This document shows positions 23,216 through 35,980 of a DNA stretch of 64,000 nt, piece after piece. Each line of letters begins with the position of its first letter. The first letter of the stretch is position 1. The notes under the pieces are model-generated. The model was not told the origin of the DNA. It was given only the letters and a program-made list of their open reading frames with translations, and did no database searches. The translations under genes were made by a program, and so were the position numbers. The stretch is from Alisma plantago-aquatica. Its lineage: Eukaryota > Streptophyta > Magnoliopsida > Alismatales > Alismataceae. The stretch covers positions 1,127,260,744 to 1,127,324,743 of the forward strand of contig OY856412.1 in the NCBI GenBank assembly GCA_963693085.1, given 5' to 3'.

Positions 23216-25315
23216 GATGACTTAAAGAAACTTTGGGCTGAAGGTGTGATGACCTATGATGCTTCAGTAAGAGAGACATTTCATTTGCATGCTATGTTGT
23301 TTTGCACTATTAATGACTTTCCATCATACGGGAATTTGTCTGGATATAGTGTCAAAGGAGCTAAAGCGTGTCCTATATGTGAAGAAAACACTGATTCAAT
23401 AAGACTAAAACATGGCGGAAAGACTGTATATCTTGATCATCGAAGGTTTCTTTCAAAACTCCATCCATATCGTAGGAAGCGCAAAGCATTCAATGGATGG
23501 AATGATGAACGGAGTGCACCTAAACCTATACTAGGGGATGTTGTTTATGAAAGAGTAAAAGACATTGTAAATGAATTTGGTAAGAAATCACAATGTAGTA
23601 TGGCCACACAGAGTGACAATTCTTCACTCAAGAAAAAGTCAATATTTTAGGATCTTCCTTATTGGAGTTCTTTGACAGTCAGGCATTGTATCGATGTAAT
23701 GCATGTTGAGAAAAATGTTTGTGATAGCATCATTGGTACTCTGTTAAATATACCAGGTAAGACTAAAGATGGGATAAAATCCAGACTGGACCTATGTGAA
23801 ATGGGAATAAGGTCAGAATTAACAGAATTACGTGAAATGGGTAATAAAAGAACATATTTACCTCCCGCTTGTTACACGTTGTCTAGAAAGGAGAAGAAAG
23901 CTTTTTGTGAATGCTTGGTAAATGTTAAGGTGCCACAGGGTTACTCATCCAACATCCGTAGATTGGTATCAATGAAAGATCTGAAGTTGATAGGTCTTAA
24001 ATCTCATGATTGTCACACTCTAATGCAGCAAATATTACCTGTGGCAATTCGATCTATATTGACGAAGCATGTAAGGTTTGCAATCACCAGACTTTGTTTC
24101 TTTTTCAACAGTCTATGCAGCAAAGTTATTGACCCTGATACTCTCAATAATTTGCAAAGAGAAGTGGTTGTTACCCTATGTCATCTTGAGATGTATTTCC
24201 CTCCTTCATTCTTTGATATCATGGTACATCTTGTTGTCCACTTGACTAGGGAAGTGAAAATGTTGGGACCAATTTTATTGCATTGGATGTATCCCTTTGA
24301 ATGATACATGAGAATTTTTAAAGGTGATGTTCGAAACTGTTATCGGCCTGAAGGGAGTATTATTGAAGGTTATGTGGTGAGATAGGTTATGGATTTTTGC
24401 AATGATTTTCTGAGTGGTAATAACACTCCTGTTAATGACAAGAATATTGAGGAGGGCAAAGGAATTTTGAGATCACGGGTGAAAGTAATCAGCCGTGAGC
24501 AGTTGGAACAAGCTCACTTGTATATTTTACACAACATGGATGAAGTGAGTGTTTATATCGAGGAACATACCAATTTCATCAAGAGACAACATCCTCCAGC
24601 AAGTTCAATGTGGCTTGCTAGAGAGCATAGTAAGACTTTTACTAAGTGGTTTGAAGATAAAGTCTTACATCAGCTACCTCAAACACCAAATGATATTATG
24701 GAAACTATCAAATGCCTCGCCTTTAAACCAAAACTGAATGTTATGTCTTATGAAGGGTTTGACATTAATGGGTTCACATATTACACAAAGCACCAAGATG
24801 ATAAGAGTGTCATCCAAAATAGTGGGGTCACTCTTCAAGCGTCGACTATATATTTTGCAAGTGCAAAGGATAAGAGTCCACATGAAGCTAAAATGTCATA
24901 TTACGGTGTCATTGAAGACATATGGGAGTTTGACTACATAGATTTCAGAATTCCACTCTTTAAATGTAATTGGGTTCATAACACCAAAGGAGTTATAGTG
25001 GATGAATTGGGTTTCACTTTAGTGAACTTTGAAAAGATTGGCGGGAAGGGTGAACCATTCATATTGGCATCATAGGTGAAACAAGTATTCTATATCGATG
25101 ATCCTGCAAATGAAAAATGGTCGGTTGTTCTTCATGGTAAAAGACAGTTCATTGAAGATCCTATAGACGAAGAAGAGTATTATGATAAGTATGATGAATC
25201 CACTCCATTCTCAGTTGGGTTGCCAACTCCACAAAATATTGAAGCTAATGATGACTTATATGTCTGTGGAGATCACAATGAAGGATTATTAATTGATAAA
25301 AGATCACAATTTTAG
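23216..25315 (+). pseudogene. TNP2 transposase, C-terminal part, four stops
   Basis: Starts at DDLKKLW of the TNP2 domain and runs in one frame, without frameshift, to the family's normal end (LLIDKRSQF) at 25315. Four in-frame stops interrupt it: TAG near 23648 (Trp in CACTA-1), TGA near 24302 (Arg), TAG near 24383 (Glu) and TAG near 25073 (Gln). There is one 6 bp in-frame deletion near 24450. The DUF4218- and DUF4216-like domains are otherwise well kept. The N-terminal 390 or so residues are absent because the element is cut at 23216. Not functional. Confidence 0.92.
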
Positions 25316-25452
25316 AGGCATGCATGTTTATATTTTTTTATTGAAGCTAAATGTTTGCTTTTTTGATATCAATATCATTTTCAGATTTGATGTCTCATTA
25401 TCTTGTAGTTAATACAAATGCTAAATGTTTGCCTTTTTAATGACATTTTCAG

Positions 25453-28400
25453 ATGGCTGACCATGATGAGCATGATGTCCATGACGAGCATGAAGTCCAT
25501 GATGAGCATGGCGAGGATACCAATGTAAGTTTTAAAAACATATCCTATATTTCTATAAAATTCATTATTTTCTAGTTATGTCATATATCCTATATTTCTA
25601 TATTGGGCTAATTCAGTGTGTTTATTTTTGTCAAATTTTAGGTTGATGTACCCACTGAAGCACTGGAGGAACTTGATGCGCATCACCAAACACTTAACAA
25701 GAAAAGGGGCATCACTTTGTTGAAGAAGTTGATAGCTCTAAGTGGCAGTGGATCCAGATTGGCTGTGGAGTTTGATAATGGAGGAAATCCAATTGGAGTG
25801 AACCGCAATAATTTTGTAAACTATCTTGGGGTTGTCACTCGAAGCCATTGTGGTGTTAAGTATGATAATTGGCATAAAGTTCCTTAGGTGAAGAAAGACA
25901 TGATATGGAAGGATTTATGTGTGAGTTATTATTATTTGCAATTCTATTTTGTAGATTACAAATTCTATTATTTGCAATTCTATTTTTAGATACTAGTTAA
26001 TAACAATTCTATGTTACAAAATATGTTTGCATTGGATGAGAAGCTGCATCGTAAAAGCATGATGCAACACGCTGGAAAGATGCTAAGGAACTATAGGACA
26101 AATTTCAATAGAGAATACATAAAAGATGGTGATAAGAAGAAGAAGTCAGCCCTTGAAGAGTGGAACTTCTTGGACAAAGAAGATTGGGACACGTTTGTTG
26201 CTTCAAGAAAATATGAAGAATTCAAGGTATTAGGCGTCACTCCCAATTTAATTAATATACGTTGTATTAAATGTTAGCGCTACTAACCAAATAATTAATG
26301 TACATACTAACTAGGCCCTCAGTGAGGCACAAAAAGCAAGGTGTGCACTGAATGTGCATGACCACACTATGGGTCTAAAGGGCTATGCAAGCGTTCGCCG
26401 AAGACTACATACGGAGTCTGCTGTGACTCAGGAGTCTGCCACACCCATGCCTCACCATGATGTCTGGATAGTTGGGAGGCAAAATAAGAAGGGTGAAATA
26501 AAGAAGCCCGTAACTGCTGAGGCGGCTGTGAAAATGGTAAAATACAACTCTAAGAACAATCGTTTGAATATTGATTATTTGTGGTGTTAACTTACCAATT
26601 TCTGTTGATGATGATTAGCGGGAGCTGCACGAGAAGAGGAAACAAGGCACATTCATCCCTCAGGGCACAAGGGATGAATTGACAGTTGCTCTGGGTAACC
26701 CAGAGCATCCTGGACGTGTTAGGGGTGCAGGCGCTGGCGTGGGCATCAAAGCATTCTTTGGGCCATCCCAGCGCAAACCCAGAGCGGGACTTTCACAAGA
26801 AGAGGTAACCTATTCTTTTTTTAGAATGTTACTGCAAAAGGGAATTTGATAATAAGAAGCTAATGTTTCTTTTATCCATGTATAGGAGAATAAAAGAGTT
26901 GAGGATATAGTTGCTAAGAAGGTCAAGGAAGAAATGTTGTAGTGACAGACATCTCAGACTTCCAATCAGCCTATGGCGACCCACTCTTCTCCTGATGCAC
27001 AGACTGAGAGTAATCCTGTAGACCCGTCGCCGCCTAACACGTCTGCTGTAAGTATTGTTTATGACATTGTAGCTAGTCTTTTCAAGATGATATGTTTTCA
27101 ATATGATATGTATATATGTATAACATTCTTTACATAAATTTGTAGGTGTTGAAGCCATGCCTCTTAAGAATGCAAGACTATGTTGTTGCAAAGGCGCAGG
27201 CTTACCCATCCCTTCCTGGGGCAATGTTTCACGGGACTCCAATTCCACATGGCTACGTTCGTGTGAGCCCGATACATGTATTCCCTGATTGGAGGGAAGC
27301 TACATTGCCATATGCCCACCCGGATATTGATACACTTGATGAGGCAGAAGGCGGGGTGATATTGTGGCCTAAAGCAGATGTCGTCTACACTACTGAAATT
27401 GTAAGATAAATTTACATTACTTTAGATTGTTAATGTGTATATATGAGGTCAATTGATCTGAAATTATATATACAAGTTAAAAAGAAGACACCCAGATCAT
27501 CTAGGCCTCAAACTCCACTTCCTGCATTACCAAGTTGGGTTCCAACTGACCTAAAATTCTCGTTAGGTCCTGCTTGTAGGGGAATGGCATGTTGGCTATG
27601 GGCACATTATATACATTGCTCTATAATTGTTTCTTTAGAAACAAATTATGCAGGTCAATCATACGAAAGCTCTTTATTTATACAAGATATTATTGAGCCA
27701 TTTCTATATGATTGGCTAAATACATCAATGATAGAGACATGGATAAGGTGAGATCTTATTTATACATCCATATACCTTGTGTAAGATCTGGTGATCTGGT
27801 TTCTTATATATTAATGCATACATAATACATGTTTTGCAGCTACTTAGTCGAAAATCAATGTAAACAATTTGCATTTGACCATGTGGGATTTTTGATTCCA
27901 TCATTGATTAGTATGGTAGCTAAAGACCCCGATAGTGTTCAACAATACTGTATAGATGCTTTTACAATTTTCGGTCAGCAAAACAAGACGATAATAATAG
28001 CTCCATTCAATGTCAAGTAAGTTTACTTTACTTATAATTTGGACTTAAGAAAATTACATTTTTATTGTGAATTTTGAGTTATTAATTTTTAGCTTTTTTA
28101 CCTCTAGCGGTAGGCATTGGGAGTTACTAGTTATTGTCCCCGAGACGTTCACTGTTTATTATCTAGATCCTGCGGGGAGTACATTGAATACTAAAATTGG
28201 ACACGTAATGAGATTGCCATTATTCTGGTGAGAAATATTTCATTTTTTATATCCATTAACATATGTTATTACATTACTATTTAATTATGCAATTTACTGT
28301 GTTACATTAACATGTAGGGGTTTAGATGCATTCAAAAATGCTGGAGGAAAGGTCCCAAGGAAAAAGAACCAACCAATAATTTGGGAGAATGTAAAAGTAA

Positions 28401-28830
28401 GTTCCCGACTCCAATGTATATATTATTTATGTGAACTTTGCTTAGCTGTATTTTTTAATATTTTGTATGTTTCAATTTATAGTGCACTACACAAGACAAC
28501 GGCTGGGCATGCGCATACTATGTGATGCGATTTATGTAGATGATTATCCAATATGCCGCATTGGACATCAATACCATACATGAGGTATTATATATAGTCT
28601 CATTAGTTAGTATGAAATATATTAATCTTATTTTGATATTATTACTTATATATACATCATTCTCTTTGCATATATTTAAAACTAACCACACTATAGATAA
28701 ATGCTTAAAAGATGTACATGCTCCATATACGATGGAAGTATTAAATGAAGTAAGAGAAGAATGGGCAAGAGCCATACAAGCAGTGGCGATTGTAAGATAT
28801 AATTGGGATGTTGATAGCGATGTTGAATGA
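25453..28830 (+). pseudogene. second CACTA gene: Transposase_24-like region plus Ulp1-like protease, about 13 exons
   Basis: Spliced gene inferred from GT-AG boundaries. Exon 1 (25453-25524) encodes a His/Asp/Glu-rich start (MADHDEHDVHDEHE). Exon 2 from 25642 has PIGVNRNNFVNYLGVV. Exon 3, about 25990-26226, has KMLRNYRTNFNREYI and W-containing Transposase_24-like sequence. Exon 5 (26619-26804) has ALGNPEHPGRVRG. Exons 7-8 (27147-27399, about 27476-27748) are a linker with a Pro-rich stretch. Exons 9-12 carry a Ulp1/C48 cysteine protease fold with all four active-site positions: His 28115 (GRHWELLVI), Asp 28166 (YYLDPAG), Gln 28492 and Cys 28510 (QDNGWACAYYV). The last exon ends at 28830. Stops in exons 2, 6 and 12 break it. 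It would be the TNPA-side product. Ulp1-type proteases cleave SUMO; the substrate here is unknown. Confidence 0.75.
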
Positions 28831-29094
28831 TATTTTGTAAATGAATATTTCTAAACATTTATATATGTGTGAATGTTTCTACATGTATTTGAATGTTTCT
28901 ACATGTGTGAATGTGAGAATAGAATTGATGTCTGAATGTATCTACTTGTGTTAAAAGTAAATTTGTTGATTTTGCAGGTTTGTGGCATGTTTGTAGGCTG
29001 ATATCAATGGATGTCGTAAAGCTGCAGTTCAGAAAACTGAACTGCATGTTCTCATCCTGCTGACCAGCCACAGCAGGCCTGCAAACTGATAAGA
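28831..29094 (+). other. 3' untranslated part of CACTA-2
   Basis: Contains CTACATGTGTGAATGT-type repeats (28870-28950) and the inverted repeat GCAGTTCAG-AAAA-CTGAACTGC near 29025-29046, both shared with CACTA-1 and CACTA-3. No gene. Confidence 0.55.
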
Positions 29095-29589
29095 AAAAAA
29101 ATTAAAACATAGGCGTCGGTTATTTATAGAACACCGTCATCAAAGACTTAGAACGTCGGTTATTGTATAAAGCCACCGCCTAATATGACAAACAACTTGA
29201 CCGTGCAGGAAATCACGGCCGTGGCGGTAAATGGCGTCGGTTATTAGTATAAAATCGACGCCTATAGTACTAAACACGGCCGTGCAGGGAAGCACGGCCG
29301 TGGTGTCTGGAAATATGGTGTCGGTTTTTTAGTTGTAAACCGATGCAGAAGGTGTCCTAGATGGCACCCTTTTTGTGGCGCGAACCCTTTTGGCGTCGGC
29401 ATACTATACATAACCGATGCTGATAGGTGCGCTGCTGGCACCTTTTCGGTGGCGCGAAGCCTTTTGGTGTCGGTTATAAAACTGACGCTGAAGAGTTCGA
29501 CCTTTAGCGGCGCCCACATATGCGTCGCTTGAGAACCGTCGCTAAAAGGGCATAAACAACCGTCGCTAAAGCCCTATTCTGTAGTAGTG
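29095..29589. repeat. 3' subterminal repeat array of CACTA-2
   Basis: GCGTCGGTT/AACCGACGC-type motifs in alternating orientation, with two CACGGCCGTG palindromes embedded (about 29212-29305). Ends in TTCTGTAGTAGTG at 29589. Confidence 0.8.
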
Positions 29590-32200
29590 TTTGGATTTAT
29601 AAAACCCTCAGGTTGTGTCATATACACATCCTCAACAATATTTCTATTAATGAATGGAGTTTTAACATCCATTTGCTAAATCTCATAGTCATGATAAGCT
29701 AAAATAGTAAGCATGATCCTACTGGACTTAACCATGGCCATTGGAGAAAAGATTTCCTCATAGTCAACAACTTCAACTTGTCTAAAACCCTTTGCAACCA
29801 ATCTGCCCTTGTAGGTTTTTACTTTACCATCCATTTAGATCTTCTTCTTGAAGACCCACTTGCATCCTATGGGTTTTACCCCTTCAAGTGATTCCACTAA
29901 GGTCCATACCTTGTTGGCATACATGGATTCCATCTTAGATCTCATGGCCTCAAGCCATTACTCAGAATGTGGTCCCTCAATAGCGTCTTGATAGGATATT
30001 GGCTCATCATCTATGACTAATTCATTGCCTTCCTGAGTCACAAGATATCCATATCTTTCAGGTTCAAGGAGTGTCCTATTAGATCTATGAGGTTCTTGTG
30101 TTACTTGAGGAATTTGAGATTCTACAACAATTTGTGAGTGTCTGTATTCCTATTGTACCTCTTTAGGTTCAATGTTTTATTATTGGTCTTGAACCTCTTC
30201 GAGTTCCACTTTCTCCCACTGATTCCTTTGGAAATAAATTGCCTTTCAAGGAATACAGCTATCCCGACAACAAACACTTTGTTATCAGATGAGTGTAAAA
30301 GTAGTACCCCCTTGTTTATTTGAGATAACCAACAACATAATATTTATTAGGCTTAGGACCAAGCTTTTCAAGAATCATTCTCTTAACATAAGGTTCACAT
30401 TCCCAAATCTTCATAAAAGACACACCGGGACATTTCCCATGCCATATCTCATATGGTGTCTTTTGCACTGATTTAGATGGCACACGGTTAAGTGTAAACG
30501 TGGCAGTTTGAAGAGCATGTCCCCAAAAGGAAGTTGAAAGATCAACAAAACTCATCATAGATTGCACCATATCTAGCAATGTGTGATTCTTTCTTTTTGA
30601 TACACCATTATGTTGTGGTGTTCTAGGTGGAGTTCATTGTGATACAATACCATAGGATCTCAAAAGGTCCATAAACTCTTGGTTCAAGTATTCTCCACCC
30701 TGATCAGAACGAAGTGCCTTAATACTTTTACCAGTTTGGTTATGTACTTCATTCATGAACCCTCTGAACTTTTCAATACCTTCTGACTTATGTTTCATCA
30801 GGTCAACATAGCCATACCTATTGAAATCATCAGTAAAGGTAATGCAGTACTGATACCCACCTCTAGCAGTTGTTCTAAACGGGCCACATACATCAATATG
30901 TACGAGTCCTAATAGATCACTAGCACCATCACCATTTCCAGTGAAGGTAGTCTTGGTCATCTTGCCCAACAAACAAGACTCACATGTCTCTGCTGACTCA
31001 AAATCAAAAGAGTCCAGAAAACCATCTATATGGAGTCTAGATATGTGATTCTTATTTATGTGCCCTAGACAAAAAAGCCAAAGGTATGTTTTGTTTGAGT
31101 TGTTGAGTTTTTGTCTTTTGGCATTTATGTTATATACGCTTGTCTCTAGATCTATCAAGTATAGATCATAAGACATTGGGGCACGCCATAAAAGATCCCA
31201 TCTTTACTAATAGAACATCTTCCATTCTTTATATGAAATTTGAATCCGCTCTTATCCAAACAAGATATAGATATGATATTCCTATTTATGGAAGGTATGT
31301 AATAGCAGTTCTCTAACTCTATTACTAGCCCACTTGGTAGAGATAACTCATAACTGCACTGGCCACAACTCTTGCGCCATTTGCAACTCGCAGTTCTACC
31401 TCACCTTTCTCTAAAGGTCTACTTCTTTTCAGATCCTTCACATTTGAGCAAATGTGTGATCCTTTTCTAGTATCTAGTACCCATGATGAGGAAATAGTAA
31501 ATTTTAACCTCAATAACGTATACACCAGAAGTAGAGATCTCAATCCCTTACTTCATCTTCCTAGGTTCCTTTATACTTCTCCTTATTTTGAGTGTAGAAG
31601 ACTTGGGATTTAGCTTAGCCACAGAATGCTTCTTGGCCTTGCTCTTACCCTTGGACTCAACTTCGTTGATCATCATCACGGATTTTTCCATATTCATTTG
31701 TGGTTCGATACTTATCAAAATGTCAAGCAACTCTGACAACAGTCTAGCCATGTTACTCAAGTGATAATACTCGATAAACTGGATATATGATTTAGGCAAT
31801 TATTGCAAAATCATATCTGTGGCCAACTCTTGACCTAAAGGAAATCCCAGTCTTTCTAGATGCTTCATATACCCAATCATATTGAGCACATGAGGTTCTA
31901 CTGGATCTCCCTCTATCATTTTGCACTCAAATAGTGCCTTAGAGACATATAACTTTCATGCTTATCATGTTGTTTATGAAACTCATTGTTCATACAACCC
32001 AACATAAGGTTCTTGATGTTCACAACATCATTGGTATGCTTCAAGGAAGCATCCATGTCACTCTTAGGAAAATTTGGAGTAGATACTGGCACTGGTGTTT
32101 TAGGAACATGTAGAATGCTTCTCAATGTCCTAAACCAATTATGGAAATAAATCTCATTTACTTTGCCCGATTGCGATGATCGAGTGTTTTCTATTTGATT
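29590..32200 (-). pseudogene. Ty1/copia gag-pol, 5' half, ends inside reverse transcriptase
   Basis: Minus-strand polyprotein in order: gag-like region (about 31548-32200), protease near 31480 (SSWVLDTRKGSHIC; the usual DTG is DTR), GAG-pre-integrase and HHCC zinc region (LGHINKNHISRL ... CESCLLGKM) and integrase core with VHIDVCGPF and LRSDQGGEYL (30634-31176). The integrase C-terminal part is at 30316-30579. The reverse-transcriptase start (WVFKKK ... QMDVKTPFIN) runs to YMTQPEGFINP and stops at 29590, exactly at the CACTA-2 terminus. Several stops make it non-functional. The remaining reverse transcriptase and RNase H are found at 44000-45180 in the opposite orientation. Confidence 0.9.
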
Positions 32201-33458
32201 CTACAAGAGAAAATTTGAATATGTCAAAAACCAATTTTGATTTGGTTTGATTTGAAAAGTCAATATCAATTAGGTCTATAATTAAATATTGTTCCCACTA
32301 TTTTATTCAAATTGATAACTTTCAATATCAATTCAGAATATTGTAGTGTACAATATTCTAGTGGGCCAAGATCTAAAATAATTCAACTATTACCCGGCCA
32401 ACACCAGTGTCCATAGTCAATTATCAAGGTAGACAATCATGCCAATTGCATCATATGCAACTCCTGGATAGATGATATCTACAAATCCTTCCCTAATCAT
32501 CTGCATGCTTATGGGCTTAGACTCTCTAAGAATCACCAATTAAGCCTAACATAAAAGATGACACGATAATAATGCACCCCACTAGGGTAGAAACTACATT
32601 ATTACCATCACACTTCCACGAGATAGATGTCACACCACACTAGGTCGTAAATTATGCCTGGTCGATCAAGCTTTTCATGTGTGCCACTTTTGAAAAGGAT
32701 ATAAGATCACTTAATATTTTAATTGAGAGAGTTTGTATAAATACATATACTTTATCCAATCACCACATATATAGTACGTATCATATACATGCTATATCCC
32801 ACAATGAAAACATATAATAAACAAAAGCTATGGTTATAGCCAACCTAATGTAATTCCTTGCATCCACAAGGAATTATGTCATCCTAGGTCCACATCACAT
32901 GAAAAAACATGTTGTTGACGAAGATCCGTGCCTGCCAATCTGGATTGACTGGTTCAACCTTTAAACCGGTCGGCTCGCCTCTTAGCCAGTCGATTGGTCT
33001 CCTCCAGCCGGTCATTTGGCTCCTCCAAACAACAATTTGGTCATCCTATAGCTGATCGTTTGGCTCCTCCAAATGGTTGTCTCATTTGATCCTTCGGGCT
33101 CTTGGTCGGCTCACCAGCCGTTCGTATCGGCCCTACCAGTAGGTCGGCTCGACTCCTCCATGCGGTTGGTTGCCATCTTTCTTCTTTGTCAAAACAAGAA
33201 AGTAAACTATCCTACTTTTACATAATTATAGAGAAACCTCGAGTTACATTCGAAGGGAGAAAAGGTAGAAGAGAATAATACTTTTACATTAAGAAGATAA
33301 GAGAGAGGGTCGGTTCATAGACCGAGATAAATAGGATAAACTAGCCACACAACTATGCACAGATAATAGGGGTTATTGGCCATAACCATACTACACATCT
33401 ACCATCAAAACTCACTTTTAGGGTGACACATGTAAATTGCATATATATATATATATAG
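32201..33458 (-). other. copia leader region, with a degenerate GC-rich repeat
   Basis: Non-coding stretch between gag and the primer site. At about 32945-33170 a roughly 22 bp motif related to CCGGTCATTTGGCTCCTCC recurs in degenerate tandem. No gene seen in the rest. Confidence 0.4.
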
Positions 33459-33817
33459 TCAGGCTAGAATACACTCGAGTGTATTCAGAGCAGAATACAC
33501 TCAAGTAGTTTTTCATGATGCAATATTTTTTTTCAAAAATATAATCTATTGAACTTCTTAAACATCTTGTGAATAGCTCATACGAAAAATTTGAGCACAT
33601 TTGCACATTTATAGGTCATGTTATAAAAACCGTAAAAAATAAGCATTTCAAATTAGTTCCGCACGTCGATTTTGTTGCCCTTGGATGAGTGACTTACACT
33701 CATCCAAATCGGCTCAAAATTTGTATGTAGCCTATTTATAGTATGACAGTAAAGATCAATGGTTTACATTGTGCAAAAAATAGTCTTAATATGACAAACA
33801 CACTTGAGTGTATATGT

Positions 33818-33870
<53 letters not shown>

Positions 33871-34260
33871 TCAGGCTAGAATACACTCGAGTGTACTGAT
33901 CCTATGGATACACTCAAGTGTGTTCGCATATCGAGACTATTTTTTGCAAGATGTAAACTATTGATCTTCACCTTCATACTATAACTAGGCTACATACAAA
34001 TTTTGAGTCCATTTGGATGAGTGTAAGTCACTCATCCAAGGGCAACAAAATCGACGCACGAAATAAATTTGAAATGCATAATTTTTGTGGTCTTTATAAC
34101 ATGACCTATAAATGTCCAAGTGTGCTCAAATTTTTTATATGAGTTATTCACAAGATGATTAAGAAGATCAATGAGTTATATTTTTGAAAAAAATATTGCA
34201 TCATGAAAAACTACTCGAGTGTATTCTGCTCCGAATACACTTGAGTGTATTCTAGCCTAA

Positions 34261-34262
<2 letters not shown>
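33459..34262. mobile_element. two inverted copies of a 390 bp TIR element (MITE), AT/AG repeat flanks
   Basis: Copy B (33873-34262) has terminal inverted repeats of about 28 bp (GTCAGGCTAGAATACACTC at the left, its complement at the right). Copy A (33459-33835) is the same sequence inverted, with its inner terminus missing. The two face each other across an (AT)n(AG)n microsatellite, and further (CT)n(AT)n lies at 34262-34303. No coding capacity. Superfamily uncertain. Insertion in (AT)n hides the target duplication. Confidence 0.75.
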
Positions 34263-34305
<43 letters not shown>

Positions 34306-34440
34306 TTTGGGCTATTATGTGGTGATTATTCATATGTGTATATCAACCAGTTTAAATATTCACATCGCATGCAATAAATAAACTCGATAAAACAAAAAAT
34401 CTAATCATATAGATTATCCTAAAACATAATTAATTGACGT

Positions 34441-34453
34441 GGCTCTGATACCA
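34441..34453 (-). other. primer-binding site, probably of the split copia element
   Basis: Minus strand TGGTATCAGAGCC, a perfect initiator-Met primer site, one base from an LTR-like end (sense ...CCCTACA, LTR start on the plus strand at 34455). Its orientation agrees with the copia gag-pol below it. Confidence 0.7.
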
Positions 34454-34454
34454 C

Positions 34455-35980
34455 TGTAGGGAAGCACGACATTAGATAGGCAACTGATTGGCCTAAATCG
34501 CACGTCCAAAATGGAGCAAATCTAGAGTAGTTGGAGTTTTAAGATTACAACCCGACACTCAAGCCCCCACAACTATTTTATGAGGTCCAATGTAGTATTC
34601 AGGGTCGAACCATAGGGATAAGGTCGATAAGTGTTAAGTGCGTAATGTCTCTCACTCTTACACTCCAAACAAACATGTGGGTTAAAAAGGGTGTTCCCCA
34701 AGGAACAAAGGTGTACTAGAAAAAACAAAGAAAAATAAAGAAAGAAAAATCAAGCAAGATAAAAATGTTAAACAAGCGGTAAGAAACAAAGATATGTAAG
34801 GAAACTTGGACCGGGTTTCACCTACTAAGGTCTCTCACCAACATGCAAAACTCACACCCCTTCATATACTCATATCAAGATTACAAGTGATCATAAAAAA
34901 CATCTATTCCCTCCTCTCTCGAGATTAGGATAGATTGAGGTCTTTAGGCAACCTCTCTCTTGAGACGACGGCCCAACAACTACGAAGCAAAACATATGAC
35001 CATTAGCTTTAGCATTCCAACATTTTCATGCATTCATACTACTCCATAACACTAGATAAGGTTGGTACTATTATTTAGAGGTACCAACAATCAAACATCA
35101 CAATATGATAGCTAAGTATGCAAGTGAAGCGTTAAAATAAGAGTATGGAGATAATCTTAACAAGATCATATATATATTCAAAGGGGAGAAAGAATACACA
35201 TGTTGGGAGAGCCTTAGTAGCTACTCCCAACTCAAGTTAGATGTTTAGCCACTAATGTTGACAAATAGCATAATGGCATCACAAAATGATAGATACATCA
35301 ACAACTACGAAGAGGGGGAGTACAACATGATGAAGATGATAGATCTAGATAGAGAAAGAAGATGGTGATACACCAGCTGCACTTCTTTAAATCTAGATCT
35401 AGAGCAGGAACAATTGCGGTGGATTCTTCCTTTGAAGAAGAGGGTGATAACTATTCTCTCCCCTCTAACTTCTATCTTCAGAGATCCAAGACTAATGGTA
35501 TGGATGTGAATGACTCTGGAGTTTGACAACACTTCATGGTCCTTGATAATATGATGATTTGACAAGTTGAGGTGGGGGTCTATTTATAGATGCTGCCCAC
35601 TGACTTAACCTCTGGGCCACAGTTATGGTATGTCCTCTGTCGCAACCTCCATCATGGTTGTGGTGTGGTGACTGTATGCCGTGGTTGAGGGGGAGCCTCA
35701 GTCGTGGGGCGTTGCCATGGTGGAGGGTCACGGTTGTAGTGTGAAGAGACGGTAATCGAGGCATCGACCGTGATAGGGTCCTTAGTGGACTACAGTCGCA
35801 GTCACGGTGTTGATCGTGGCCATATCTTGGCATGACCCTGCAAAAGTGAAAGACGTGTGAAATTGATATTTTTAACATTAAGGCGCTAAAATAAGTAGAG
35901 AAATCTATAAAAGGTATGCTAGGGGAGGCAAAATCATACACAAAAAGTACACAAAAATGAGATGTTTTAAACTCCCTCAA
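34455..35980 (-). mobile_element. LTR-like sequence, probably copia LTR remnant plus Athila/Tat-type LTR
   Basis: Begins next to the primer site. It contains CAGGGTCGAACCATAGGGAT near 34600, a motif common in Athila/Tat-type LTRs. In sense it starts after GATCCTAAATTTGAGGGAG (about 35970-35990), which resembles the polypurine tract before an Athila/Tat 3' LTR. The boundary between the copia LTR and this LTR cannot be placed. Frames at 35305-35980 are low-complexity and not supported as genes. Confidence 0.4.

Larger units (their letters stand above)
23216..29589 (+). mobile_element. CACTA-2: 3' half of a CACTA element
   Basis: Homology to CACTA-1 begins inside the transposase gene at about 23216 and runs to a proper terminus at 29589 (CACTACTACAGAATAGGG on the minus strand). 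There is no 5' terminus, leader or transposase N-terminal half. It holds the transposase C-terminal half, a complete spliced second gene and the 3' subterminal array. The right flank is AAA-ended copia reverse-transcriptase sequence. The missing 5' half is matched by the 5' half of CACTA-3. Confidence 0.9.
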
